Positions 8,446 through 18,642 of a stretch of 64,000 nucleotides of DNA are shown here, piece by piece. The stretch is taken from the NCBI RefSeq assembly GCF_001317345.1, contig NZ_JXCG01000007.1:48402-112401 (forward strand), in the 5' to 3' direction. Origin of the DNA: Thermococcus sp. EP1. GTDB taxonomy: Archaea; Methanobacteriota_B; Thermococci; Thermococcales; Thermococcaceae. Positions within the stretch are counted from its first letter, which is position 1. Each line of letters starts with the position of its first letter. A program made the translations under genes and the position numbers. The notes under the pieces are model-generated. The model ran no database searches and had not been told where the DNA came from. It saw nothing but the letters and a program-made list of their open reading frames with translations.

Positions 8446-9075
8446 ATGAGCTCTCCAATAGAGGAGTTTATGAGGGAGGTAGATATAAAAGAGCAGATTA
8501 GAGAGAGGTTAAAACGAATTGCGAGTTTATCTCTTAAAGATATTTTAGCCTATGCAATTAGCTGTGAAAAAGAAGCAACAAAATTATACATGTTCCTTTA
8601 TGAGAACGTTCCTACTCAATATCAGAAGGAGTACTTTAAACAATTTATTGATACAGAACGTTCCCATGATGAAAAGGTTAAAAGAATATTCAAAACGCTG
8701 TTCCCAAATGAAGAGCCGAAGATTACAGAATCTGATATATGGAGGAAACTATTTGAAAGGAAACTGAAGACGGTAAAAGATTATCTCGATATTCTTAAAA
8801 TTGCAATGGAGTCAGAAAAATTAGCAGAAGAGATGTATCTGATATTAGAAAAACATTCTGAGAACTTGGAGTATAAAAGAATATTTATGGGGCTTGCAAA
8901 CGATGAAAAAGAGCATTATATGTTTGTAGCAAAGGAATATAATTTTTATAGAAAACTTAAAGCGGAGAGCGAGTTAAAGGAACTAATTAGCGAAATTGCT
9001 AGGGAGAAGGAAAAAGAAAAAAAGCAGAACACTGAAAAAGAGTCTTATACTCAAATATACTCCCAAACACCATAG
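8446..9075 (+). CDS. Ferritin-like (rubrerythrin-type) protein
   Basis: The 209-residue protein has two helical pairs with ligand-type motifs: AYAISCEKEATKLYMFLY followed by FIDTERSHDEKVKRI, then AMESEKLAEEMYLIL followed by GLANDEKEHYMFVAKEY. These are the ExxH-containing helix pairs of the rubrerythrin-like diiron fold; there is no rubredoxin domain. The start follows GGTGA by five bases. The last ~35 residues are Lys/Glu-rich and probably disordered. The gene overlaps the convergent gapN by 25 bases. A role in peroxide reduction or iron handling is inferred from the fold and the iron-related neighbours. Confidence 0.8.
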   Translation: MSSPIEEFMREVDIKEQIRERLKRIASLSLKDILAYAISCEKEATKLYMFLYENVPTQYQKEYFKQFIDTERSHDEKVKRIFKTLFPNEEPKITESDIWRKLFERKLKTVKDYLDILKIAMESEKLAEEMYLILEKHSENLEYKRIFMGLANDEKEHYMFVAKEYNFYRKLKAESELKELISEIAREKEKEKKQNTEKESYTQIYSQTP

Positions 9076-10571
9076 CCCTTAAAGTTATGAACTATTGTCT
9101 TTGTGGTTGTTAGTTGTTCTACAGAGTAGCCTATTCCTTCTCTCCCAATACCACTATCTTTCATGCCTCCAAAAGGATAATAACCAATTCCATGCCTTGG
9201 GTATTCATTTATGAAAACACTTCCGACCTCAAGCTTTCGTGCAACTTTCCTTGCTCTCTTCTCGCATTCGCTAAACACTGAGGCATCTAATCCAAAGCGG
9301 GAGGAGTTTGCAATCTCAACAGCTTCATCTTCGTCTTTGACTTTAATGATGAGCGTTAATGGCCCAAAGACATCTTCTTGAAAGGCCCTTAGGTCTTTAA
9401 CTATCTTTTTATCAGCTTCTAGAAGAATGGGCCATACATAGTTTTCTTTTCTCTTGAATTGGGTTAGTGGTTTTGCCCCTTTTCCAATGGCATCCTTGTA
9501 AACTTCTTCAATGTAATCTGCAGCCTTTTCATCAATAAGGGGCCCCATTATGGCATTTTCATCTTCAAGTGGATTTTTTGGTTCTATTTTTTTGAGTTTC
9601 TCTATTATTTTGGTCTTGAGCTCGTCATAAATTTCCTCTTGGGCCAGGATAAGTCTTATAGCATCGCACCTCTGTCCGGAGTAGCTTACCATCCCCTTGA
9701 TTATTTTTTCACTTGCTAATTCTAAATCAGCATCATCCAGGACTATTGCTGGATCTTTCCCACCAAGTTCTAGGTGATATGCCTTTATTCCTCCCGTTTT
9801 TATGATATGTTCTCCCACTTCAGTACTTCCTGTGAATGTTATGGCCCTTATGCGTTTGTCTTTTACAACTACATCCATTAGTTTTCCGGGAATCGTTAGG
9901 AGGGCAAAGCTTTCTTTTGGAAAACCACTCAATTCAAGAACTCTTATGAAAAGAATTGCCGCTAGTGGATCTATTGAAGCGGGTTTCAGTATCACAGCAT
10001 TTCCACTAAAGAGTCCAGGTATGATTTTTGTTGCAGATATGAATAGTGGGTAGTTAAATGTGCTTATAGCCAAGATTACTCCATAAGGTTCTCTTTTCAC
10101 AATTCCTTCACTTTCAAGGGTTTCTTCACTCCAATCTCCGGGAATGTAGTCACCAAGCATACGCCTTGATTCAAAGGTCGTTTTTTCCAGTCTCTCAATG
10201 GTAGCTTTTGTCTCACCAACGGCGTTTGCTTTTGGTTTTCCAGCATTTATAATGAGAACATTTACAAAGTCATCAAAGGCTTCTCTCATAAGTTGAGCTG
10301 TTTTCAAAAAGCTTTCTATCCTCTTTTCTCCAGGGTAGCTCCTTATTTCCTCACGGCCTTTGTCATAGACCTTTTCGATAATCCTTTCAACTTGATCCTT
10401 GCTGAGCTTTGAAACTCTTGCTATTACTTTTCCATTTATTGGGCTTTTAACTTCATAAAAGTCCTCTCCAAAACTCCATTCTCCGGCTGTGTAAGTTTTG
10501 AACTCAGGAACGCCGTCTTTGCCAATTTGGTATATGGCATCAAAAATCCTATGTTGAACGAGCTTATCCAT
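9051..10571 (-). CDS. gapN: Non-phosphorylating NADP-dependent glyceraldehyde-3-phosphate dehydrogenase (GAPN)
   Basis: This is an aldehyde dehydrogenase-fold enzyme of 506 residues with catalytic Cys302 in SGQRCDA, general base Glu268 in LELGGKDP, and Asn in TFNYP. Length and sequence match the GAPN of Thermococcales, which converts glyceraldehyde-3-phosphate to 3-phosphoglycerate with NADP and makes NADPH for biosynthesis. It bypasses GAPDH and phosphoglycerate kinase alongside GAPOR encoded 3 kb away. A TATA element (CTTATATAG on the minus strand, 10602-10610) lies about 35 bases before the ATG, with the palindrome TTTGATCAAA (10619-10628) just upstream of it. No TGM site is seen here. Confidence 0.93.
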   Translation of the reverse strand: MDKLVQHRIFDAIYQIGKDGVPEFKTYTAGEWSFGEDFYEVKSPINGKVIARVSKLSKDQVERIIEKVYDKGREEIRSYPGEKRIESFLKTAQLMREAFDDFVNVLIINAGKPKANAVGETKATIERLEKTTFESRRMLGDYIPGDWSEETLESEGIVKREPYGVILAISTFNYPLFISATKIIPGLFSGNAVILKPASIDPLAAILFIRVLELSGFPKESFALLTIPGKLMDVVVKDKRIRAITFTGSTEVGEHIIKTGGIKAYHLELGGKDPAIVLDDADLELASEKIIKGMVSYSGQRCDAIRLILAQEEIYDELKTKIIEKLKKIEPKNPLEDENAIMGPLIDEKAADYIEEVYKDAIGKGAKPLTQFKRKENYVWPILLEADKKIVKDLRAFQEDVFGPLTLIIKVKDEDEAVEIANSSRFGLDASVFSECEKRARKVARKLEVGSVFINEYPRHGIGYYPFGGMKDSGIGREGIGYSVEQLTTTKTIVHNFKGYGVWEYI

Positions 10572-10723
10572 TTATGGTCACCATTATGTAATTATGTACA
10601 GAACTATATAAGGCTTTATTTGATCAAACTGCAAAGTTTTATCTGAGTGGATCTTTCAAAATACTCAATTTTATTCCGAAAATGTTAATAACTTTGGAGG
10701 TAATCTAGACATGGTGGTCTTTA

Positions 10724-11248
10724 ATGGAGATAACGGATAGGGAAGTTTTTGCGATTGCTGTAAATGCAGAAATAAAAGCGAAAGAAACGTATGAGAAAAT
10801 GGCATCTCTTGTAAAGAGTGACATAATAAGGGATGAACTTCTTTTCTTGGCAAAAGAGGAGGATAAACATAGAGAGATAATAGAAAAAATGGTCGAGAAA
10901 TTTAAGGAAAGTGGAGAGGAAGGTAAGAAAATTGAGATTGAGGTCATGAGTGAGTTCAAGGTCATTGCAGAGAAAATGGCTGAGGCTATTAAAAAGCCGG
11001 AGATAAACCTAGATGAGGTTTACGAAATAGCCATGCGGGCTGAACTTGTGAGTGAAAAGCTTTACAATGAACTCGCTAGTTATGCAGCTAATGAAAGAAC
11101 GAGGGTCATTTTGAACATGCTTGCTGACATGGAGAGGCATCACTTTAACATTATCAAAAAACATTATGAGTATCTCATGCGGTACCCTGATGTGTACAAA
11201 GAAGAGCTCTACGATCAGCTTATGAAGGATATAAACTTCAACTTTTGA
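10724..11248 (+). CDS. Rubrerythrin-like ferritin-fold protein
   Basis: The 174-residue protein shows two repeats of the diiron helix pair: AVNAEIKAKETYEKMAS with FLAKEEDKHREIIEK, then AMRAELVSEKLYNELAS with MLADMERHHFNIIKK. Both pairs carry Glu and ExxH ligands, as in rubrerythrin-like proteins; no rubredoxin C-terminal domain is present. The ATG follows GGTGGT by five bases. It is divergent from gapN, so the 150 bases between hold both promoters. It is the third ferritin-like gene in 4 kb. The reaction is not known; peroxide defence is plausible. Confidence 0.82.
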   Translation: MEITDREVFAIAVNAEIKAKETYEKMASLVKSDIIRDELLFLAKEEDKHREIIEKMVEKFKESGEEGKKIEIEVMSEFKVIAEKMAEAIKKPEINLDEVYEIAMRAELVSEKLYNELASYAANERTRVILNMLADMERHHFNIIKKHYEYLMRYPDVYKEELYDQLMKDINFNF

Positions 11249-11291
11249 TTTTTCTCATGAAAACCTTATCCTTTAGAGAGAACGGTTTATA

Positions 11292-11322
11292 TCTAATTTG
11301 GGATAAAGTTTATCAAATTAGA
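11292..11322. promoter_or_regulatory. Long imperfect palindrome near the transcription start of the 79-residue protein gene
   Basis: TCTAATTT (11292-11299) and AAATTAGA (11315-11322) are perfect reverse complements, and GATAAA/TTTATC pair inside them; the left arm carries two extra bases. It lies just downstream of TTTATATC (TATA-like, 11286-11293). This position would suit a repressor site or an RNA hairpin at the 5' end of the transcript. Confidence 0.4.
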
Positions 11323-11348
11323 GAACGTAGTTATTTTGAGGGACGTCA

Positions 11349-11588
11349 ATGCCGGAGGTTAAACATATAAAGATTGGGGAGGATAAATTTAAAATTACAG
11401 AAGAGGAAATTGCCAGAAGAGAGCTTAAGGTGACAAAGATAGGTGATGAGGTTATTCAAGTACAAGAAGAGGTTCACGGCATAATAGCAGTAGTCGGGGC
11501 AGTTAGTAGTGTAAACATAAAGAAAAATGAACTTAAGGAACTTATTAAAGTAGCAAAAGAGGAATTTGGGTGGACTGATATCTGTTGA
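11349..11588 (+). CDS. Conserved hypothetical protein, 79 residues
   Basis: A small, charged, soluble alpha/beta protein. The ATG follows GGGACGTCA, a weak ribosome-binding site. The centre (VQEEVHGIIAVVGAVSSVN) is hydrophobic and beta-like, and the C-terminal part is a lysine-rich helix ending in WTDIC. I think it belongs to a small Thermococcales-only family, but I cannot name it. It has its own promoter with a strong palindrome and precedes fbp, which has a separate promoter. A structured upstream site suggests tight regulation. Confidence 0.7.
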   Translation: MPEVKHIKIGEDKFKITEEEIARRELKVTKIGDEVIQVQEEVHGIIAVVGAVSSVNIKKNELKELIKVAKEEFGWTDIC

Positions 11589-11612
11589 ATCTTTTATTTT
11601 TAATTAAAGTAG

Positions 11613-11629
11613 TATCATCTAGAGTGATA
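11613..11629 (+). promoter_or_regulatory. TGM-like operator upstream of fbp
   Basis: TATCAT-CTAGA-GTGATA matches the Thermococcales glycolytic motif TATCAC-N5-GTGATA at 11 of 12 specified positions. It lies about 20 bases upstream of the TATA element AATTTTATAAAC. In Thermococcus kodakarensis the TrmB-family regulator Tgr activates gluconeogenic genes from sites upstream of TATA, so activation of fbp under gluconeogenic growth is expected. Confidence 0.75.
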
Positions 11630-11688
11630 TATTTTACAGTAGTAAAATTTTATAAACTCGAAAATGAACGTATTAGTGGTGATGAGAT

Positions 11689-12813
11689 ATGGCGATTGGT
11701 GAAAAAATAACCATTAGTGTGATAAAAGCAGACATCGGGGGATGGCCAGGCCACTGCAAGGTTCATCCAGCCCTTATAGAGAAGGCTAACGAACTTTTGA
11801 AACAAGCAAAAGAAGAAGGCATGGTACTCGATTTCTATGCGACTTATTGTGGAGACGATCTTCAGCTTATTATGACACATAACCATGGAGTGGATAATGA
11901 GAAAATCCATAGCTTGGCTTGGCATATCTTTAAGGAAGCTACAGAGATAGCTAAGGAACTTGGCCTTTATGGTGCTGGGCAGGATCTACTTAAGGACGCA
12001 TTTAGTGGGAACATCAGAGGAATGGGTCCTGGAGTAGCTGAAATGGAGATCACCCTAAGAAAGAGTGAGCCGATAGTCACATTCCATATGGACAAAACTG
12101 AACCTGGAGCATTCAATTTACCAATCTTCAGGATGTTTGGGGATCCTTTCAACACAGCAGGTCTTGTTATTGATCCTAACATGCACATGGGCTTTAGGTT
12201 TGAGGTTTGGGATATCAAAGAACATAAAAAAGTTATACTCAATTCACCCGAGGAGCTGTATGATATCTTAGCATTAATTGGTGCAAAATCAAGATATGTT
12301 ATAAAGCGTGTTTATCCAAAGAAGGGTCACAAACTTCCAGAAGATGAGCCGGTTGCAGTTATAAGCACTGAGAAGCTTTATGAAATTGCGGGGGAATACG
12401 TAGGAAAAGATGACCCAGTGGCAATAGTTAGAGCCCAAAGTGGTCTACCAGCTCTTGGAGAAGTTTTGGAGCCGTTTGCATTCCCACATCTCGTAAGTGG
12501 TTGGATGAGAGGAAGCCACAACGGTCCAATAATGCCTGTTCCTCTCAAGTATGCAACTCCATCAAGATTTGATGGGCCTCCAAGAGTGGTGGCTTTAGGA
12601 TGGCAGATCAACAAAGATGGTAAGTTAATAGGGCCTGTTGATCTGTTTGAAGACGTGGCCTTTGAACATGCAAGGAACAAGGCTTTAGAAGTTGCTGATT
12701 ACATAAGAAGACATGGGCCGTTTGAGCCACACCGTCTCCCACTTGAGGATATGGAATACACAACCCTACCTAGTGTTCTAGAAAAGCTTAGGGATAGATT
12801 TGAGCCAGTGTGA
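11689..12813 (+). CDS. fbp: Bifunctional fructose-1,6-bisphosphate aldolase/phosphatase
   Basis: This 374-residue protein matches the archaeal type V FBP aldolase/phosphatase. It joins dihydroxyacetone phosphate and glyceraldehyde-3-phosphate, then dephosphorylates the product to fructose-6-phosphate, committing carbon to gluconeogenesis. The N-terminal KADIGGWPGH carries metal-binding Asp15. EYVGKDDP contains the Tyr237/Lys240 pair with the spacing of the Schiff-base Lys and catalytic Tyr known in this family. GWMRGSHNGP and DGPPRVVALGWQ are further signatures. The ATG follows GGTGATGAG. A TGM-like site upstream of TATA indicates control by Tgr/TrmBL1. It is followed by gor, transcribed from its own promoter. 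Confidence 0.95.
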   Translation: MAIGEKITISVIKADIGGWPGHCKVHPALIEKANELLKQAKEEGMVLDFYATYCGDDLQLIMTHNHGVDNEKIHSLAWHIFKEATEIAKELGLYGAGQDLLKDAFSGNIRGMGPGVAEMEITLRKSEPIVTFHMDKTEPGAFNLPIFRMFGDPFNTAGLVIDPNMHMGFRFEVWDIKEHKKVILNSPEELYDILALIGAKSRYVIKRVYPKKGHKLPEDEPVAVISTEKLYEIAGEYVGKDDPVAIVRAQSGLPALGEVLEPFAFPHLVSGWMRGSHNGPIMPVPLKYATPSRFDGPPRVVALGWQINKDGKLIGPVDLFEDVAFEHARNKALEVADYIRRHGPFEPHRLPLEDMEYTTLPSVLEKLRDRFEPV

Positions 12814-12946
12814 AATTCTTTCTTCCTTTTTTAAGAAATCTCCTTTTTTGAATAAGTAGTTTGCACTCTTTTCACCCTAAAGGACGAAGCTTGAGAGAAA
12901 GTCACATTTCTGTACCCAAAAATCTTAAATAATTTGCCCTTTTACA

Positions 12947-12963
12947 TAACACTCAGAGTGGTA
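12947..12963 (+). promoter_or_regulatory. TGM-like operator downstream of the gor TATA box
   Basis: TAACAC-TCAGA-GTGGTA matches TATCAC-N5-GTGATA at 10 of 12 positions. It lies about 14 bases downstream of the TATA-like CTTAAATAAT (12924-12933), the position from which Tgr represses glycolytic genes. This is the reverse of the arrangement at fbp, as expected for the glycolytic gene gor. Confidence 0.65.
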
Positions 12964-12977
12964 TGGAGGGGGTTAGC

Positions 12978-14942
12978 ATGGAATTTTCAGTCCTTAAGAT
13001 CAACCTAGACGGAAAAAATGTAGAAATTGAAAAGTTCGAGCGAGAGGATGTTTATGGTATCATTGATTACGCACTATATCTTCATGATGAGGTTTATAGA
13101 ACTTATGAACTCGATGATCCATACGACCCTAATAACGTCATGGTCTTTGGAAAGGGCCCATTCGCTGGATCTATTCTTCCTGGTACTCATAGACTAGTTT
13201 TCGTTTATAAATCGCCTCTCTATGGGGGTTTATTTCCATCTACAATGGGTGGAGCTGCTTATCAGTTCCAAAAAGTAGGAATTGATTTTGTAGTTATTGA
13301 AGGAAAGGGAGAAAAGCCTACAGTAATACTCCTCACCAATGATGGGGAAAGATTGGGAGTTGAGTTTCATGAAATAGAACTTGAGAAACTCATTGAAATT
13401 TGGAGAGGTTACAAAGAAGAAGAGGGGGTTTATGCATTCACTCAATATTTAATTGATAACTTTGCGGATAAGTTTAATGGAATGGAATATAGAATCGCCT
13501 GTGTTGGACCTGCTTCTCTAAATAGCAATATGGGGGCTGTGTTTTCTCAAACTCTCAGAAAAGGGGAAAGAGTCGTAGGTAGTGATGATTGGGCAGCTAG
13601 AGGAGGCACAGGCAGTGTTTTAATGAGGGCTCATAATGTAGTTGCTATAATCTTTGGAGGAAAAGCTAAGAAAAAGTTTCCAAAGGAAGATATAGGGAGT
13701 ATAAAAGTCACAAAACAAATAGTTGAGGGCGTGCATAAAAAACCCATGAATGAAGTTATATCAGAGAAAACAGTCAAGTACAAGTATAATCCAAAACTTA
13801 AGACTGGTGGGACTTTTGGAGGGAACTATCCAGCAGAGGGAGATTTTGTCCCCATTTTAAACTGGCAGATGCCGTATATCCCAAAAGAGGATCGTATTAA
13901 GATACATGAGAATATTATGAAGTACTATTGGGAACCATTTAACAAAGAGGCTATTGAAACTAAAAACTGGACCAATTGTGGAGAACCATGTCCTGTAGTA
14001 TGTAAGAAGTTTAGAAAAGGCCATCATGTAGAATATGAGCCTTACGAAGCCAATGGTCCACTAAGCGGGAGTATAGCTATTTATGCAAGTGATATAAGTG
14101 TTCACGCGGTTGATGCTATGGGATTTGATGCTATAAGCTTTGGAGGTACTGCGGCTTGGGTCTTGGAGCTTGTTTACAAAGGCTTGTTACAGCCTGAAGA
14201 GGTTGGATTGAGTGATAAGCCAGATTTTGACAAGGAGTCCTTATTGCTAAAACCAGTTGAAGTTAGTGAAAAGAATGCAAAGCTTGTAGCAGAGCTGGCT
14301 CATAGAGTGGCTTTTGCTGAGACAGAGGTGGCAAAGATAATTGGAGAAGGAATAAGAAGAGCGGGCGAAGTGTTTGATGAAAGGTTCAAAGACCGACTTA
14401 GCTATGGAGAGAGCTTTAAGGACTATGGGGTTTATACTCCACTTGGATCTAATGGAGAAATTGTGCCAACCATGTACTGGGCCATAGGAAACTACATACC
14501 ACTGCCAATTCAAGGTAGATACTGGACGTTTTATCAATTTGGAGTTTTCCTTGAACCCGAGGAACTGGCAAATAAAATTGTGGCAAGTGCTCTTTATGAA
14601 TACTGGTATGACAATATAGGCTGGTGTAGATTCCATCGTGGTTGGGCAAAGCCAATATTAAAAGCCCTCTTTATGGAAGCTTATGGAAAAAATGTCGAAA
14701 TGGAGGAGCATGCTAAGAAAATGATACGAAAGCTCATAAACTTTGCAAAGAAGGCTGGATATGAACCGGTTTTCTGGGATTCAATGAGGGTTATAGACTT
14801 GATCGCAAAGGGCGCAGAGGAGTTTGGAAACGAAAGATGGGCCGAACGCTTCAAGAAAGAGAAAGTCGCAACAGCAAAGGAGTATCTAAGAAGAGTTCTT
14901 GGGGAATACAGCAGACTCTTAAGTGTTGATTGGGTGATTTAA
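12978..14942 (+). CDS. gor: Glyceraldehyde-3-phosphate:ferredoxin oxidoreductase (tungsten enzyme, GAPOR)
   Basis: The 654-residue protein is an aldehyde ferredoxin oxidoreductase-family enzyme of GAPOR length. It oxidises glyceraldehyde-3-phosphate to 3-phosphoglycerate, reducing ferredoxin, and is the main glycolytic route in Thermococcales. Visible hallmarks are the N-terminal FAGSILPGTHRLVFVYKSPL region, the tungstopterin segment GSDDWAARGGTGSVLM, and the iron-sulfur motif CGEPCPVVC near residue 334, with a fourth Cys in GWCRFHRGW near the C-terminus. The start at 12978 follows GGAGGGGG; an in-frame ATG at 12963 overlaps the operator. It probably forms an operon with tpiA. Its tungsten need links it to the metal importer at 3.3-6.9 kb. 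Confidence 0.94.
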   Translation: MEFSVLKINLDGKNVEIEKFEREDVYGIIDYALYLHDEVYRTYELDDPYDPNNVMVFGKGPFAGSILPGTHRLVFVYKSPLYGGLFPSTMGGAAYQFQKVGIDFVVIEGKGEKPTVILLTNDGERLGVEFHEIELEKLIEIWRGYKEEEGVYAFTQYLIDNFADKFNGMEYRIACVGPASLNSNMGAVFSQTLRKGERVVGSDDWAARGGTGSVLMRAHNVVAIIFGGKAKKKFPKEDIGSIKVTKQIVEGVHKKPMNEVISEKTVKYKYNPKLKTGGTFGGNYPAEGDFVPILNWQMPYIPKEDRIKIHENIMKYYWEPFNKEAIETKNWTNCGEPCPVVCKKFRKGHHVEYEPYEANGPLSGSIAIYASDISVHAVDAMGFDAISFGGTAAWVLELVYKGLLQPEEVGLSDKPDFDKESLLLKPVEVSEKNAKLVAELAHRVAFAETEVAKIIGEGIRRAGEVFDERFKDRLSYGESFKDYGVYTPLGSNGEIVPTMYWAIGNYIPLPIQGRYWTFYQFGVFLEPEELANKIVASALYEYWYDNIGWCRFHRGWAKPILKALFMEAYGKNVEMEEHAKKMIRKLINFAKKAGYEPVFWDSMRVIDLIAKGAEEFGNERWAERFKKEKVATAKEYLRRVLGEYSRLLSVDWVI

Positions 14943-14983
14943 TTTTTTAATTATCTGATTTAGAATTTAAGAGGTGGTTGTAG

Positions 14984-16671
<1,688 letters not shown>

Positions 16672-16682
16672 CTCAACGTCCC

Positions 16683-17798
16683 TCAAATTATGGCTTTTTC
16701 AGTATTTTTATCAAACACATGAATGTTTTCTAAATCAATTACTATTTTAACTTTGCTACCAATCTCTAATGGTATATGGCCAGGAAGTTTTACTTTTATA
16801 AGACTCCCTTCTCCTATGTTGGCATGAACTATGGTGTCAGTTCCTAATGCCTCAACAAAGTCTACAAGACCTTCTATTGTAGTGATCTTTTTAACATGTT
16901 CAAGGGTTGAAACACCTTCAACTGTCATGTGCTCGGGCCTTATTCCAAAGAGAACGGTTTTGTCGATATAATCTTTAAGAAGTTCTCTAAAGTCCTCAGA
17001 AAGAGATATTTCAAATCCTTCTCCTTCAAGGACGAGGTTTTTATCCTTTTCCTTGATACTTACTTCAAGTAGATTCATTTCTGGGGCTCCTATAAAAGTA
17101 CCCACAAACACTGAGTTTGGTTTCAGATAGACTTCTGTTGGAGGCCCTACTTGTAAAATCTTGCCTTGATTCATTACTGCTATCCTGTCTCCCATTGTCA
17201 TTGCCTCTACCTGGTCATGAGTGACGTATATTGTTGTTACCTTGAGTTTTGTTTGGAGTTTTTTAATTTCAGCTCTCATGGCAACTCTAAGCTTTGCGTC
17301 TAAATTTGAGAGGGGCTCATCCATTAGTAAAACGGCTGGCTCAACCACTATTGCTCTAGCAACAGCTACCCTCTGTCTCTGTCCACCACTAAGCTGGGCT
17401 GGGTACCTATCGAGAAGAGTTTCTATTTGGAGTAGCTCTGCGACCCATTTTACTTTCTTATCTATCTCTGCTTTGGGGTATTTCTTGATTTTTAATGGGA
17501 ATGCTATGTTGTCATAAACTGTCATATGGGGCCATACTGCATAACTCTGAAAAACCATAGAGATGTTCCTATCTTTTGGAGAGAAATAAGTCACATCCTT
17601 GTCCCCAAACCATATTTTGCCACCAGTTGGGATTTCCAGACCAGCTATCATTCTAAGTGTCGTAGTTTTCCCACATCCACTTGGGCCAAGGAGTACAAGG
17701 AATTCTCCATCTTTTATAGTTAGATCAATACCATCCACTGCTTTAACCTTCCCGTTATCAAAATATTTCTTGAGATTTTCAAGCCTAACTTCCACCAT
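16683..17798 (-). CDS. Carbohydrate ABC transporter ATPase (MalK/UgpC type)
   Basis: The 371-residue protein is a full-length MalK-type ATPase. Walker A is GPSGCGKTT, the Q-loop lies in MVFQSYAVWPHMTV, the signature is LSGGQRQRVAVARA, Walker B is VLLMDEPLSNLDAKLR, and the switch His is in VTHDQVEAMTMGDR. The C-terminal ~130 residues form the MOI regulatory OB domain (FGIRPEHM). This subclass drives CUT1 sugar importers. GAGGTGTGAAAG precedes the ATG. It lies between the second permease and the TrmB-family gene in a five-gene operon. Confidence 0.93.
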   Translation of the reverse strand: MVEVRLENLKKYFDNGKVKAVDGIDLTIKDGEFLVLLGPSGCGKTTTLRMIAGLEIPTGGKIWFGDKDVTYFSPKDRNISMVFQSYAVWPHMTVYDNIAFPLKIKKYPKAEIDKKVKWVAELLQIETLLDRYPAQLSGGQRQRVAVARAIVVEPAVLLMDEPLSNLDAKLRVAMRAEIKKLQTKLKVTTIYVTHDQVEAMTMGDRIAVMNQGKILQVGPPTEVYLKPNSVFVGTFIGAPEMNLLEVSIKEKDKNLVLEGEGFEISLSEDFRELLKDYIDKTVLFGIRPEHMTVEGVSTLEHVKKITTIEGLVDFVEALGTDTIVHANIGEGSLIKVKLPGHIPLEIGSKVKIVIDLENIHVFDKNTEKAII

Positions 17799-17808
17799 CT
17801 TTCACACC

Positions 17809-18642
17809 TCATTTGAGTGTTATACCCCACATGGTGACCAAGTACTTTCTTGCAAAGAATATGAATGTGATGGCTGGGAGTATCATGATGAATGCAGCTG
17901 CGAACTTGTAATAATCTGGTGCTGCTCCTCCACTTGCTCCAGCCATTATGGATAATATCTGTGCTGGGAGAGTTCTCTGGGATAGTGTTAAGATTGAAGC
18001 TACAAATACTTCATTCCAAGACATAACAAAGGTAAACATTGCTGCAGCTGCCAGTCCTGGTAAAGCTAAGGGTAAAGTAATCTTGAAAAATGAGCCCAGT
18101 CTTGTTAGCCCAAATACCATAGCGGCCTCTTCAAGTTCTTTTGATACTCCAGCAAAGATGCTTGAGGTTATCAATACTACAAATGGGAGTGCCATTGCTG
18201 TATGAGCTAGGGCTACTCCAAATAGTGTATCGATAAGGTTAAGTCGTATGTATAAAATCACCAGAGGGATTGCCATTACAGGAATTGGGAACATCCTTAG
18301 AGCTACTATTGAGAGCTTTATTGTATCTTTTCCTGGAAAGATGAACTTTGCAACCGCATATCCAGCGGGAATCCCAAGGATAAAGCTTATAGCGATTGTC
18401 ATAACTGCCACAATAACGCTATTTTTTATACCATCTAGCGCTCCTAGGGTTATAAGGAGGGTTTTGACATATTTAACTGTGAAGGTTGTTGGGAGTATCT
18501 TTTCGGGATTGTAGTAATCTTCTTTAATGGAAAATCCGTAGAGAGTCGAGATTATTATTGGAATGATTATCCATGCCACTACTGTGAAAATAAATGTGTA
18601 AAATGCTATTTTTTTGAGCATAAACTTGGTTTCCTCGTTCAT
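17809..18642 (-). CDS. Sugar ABC transporter permease, MalG type
   Basis: A 277-residue protein with six predicted membrane helices and the EAA loop EEAAMVFGLTRLGSFFKITLPLALPG, which contacts the ATPase. Length and lack of a long N-terminal extension match MalG of CUT1 importers. GGAGGTGAAAAG precedes the ATG. It overlaps the preceding permease gene by four bases, so the pair is translationally coupled and probably forms a heterodimeric channel. Confidence 0.92.
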   Translation of the reverse strand: MNEETKFMLKKIAFYTFIFTVVAWIIIPIIISTLYGFSIKEDYYNPEKILPTTFTVKYVKTLLITLGALDGIKNSVIVAVMTIAISFILGIPAGYAVAKFIFPGKDTIKLSIVALRMFPIPVMAIPLVILYIRLNLIDTLFGVALAHTAMALPFVVLITSSIFAGVSKELEEAAMVFGLTRLGSFFKITLPLALPGLAAAAMFTFVMSWNEVFVASILTLSQRTLPAQILSIMAGASGGAAPDYYKFAAAFIMILPAITFIFFARKYLVTMWGITLK

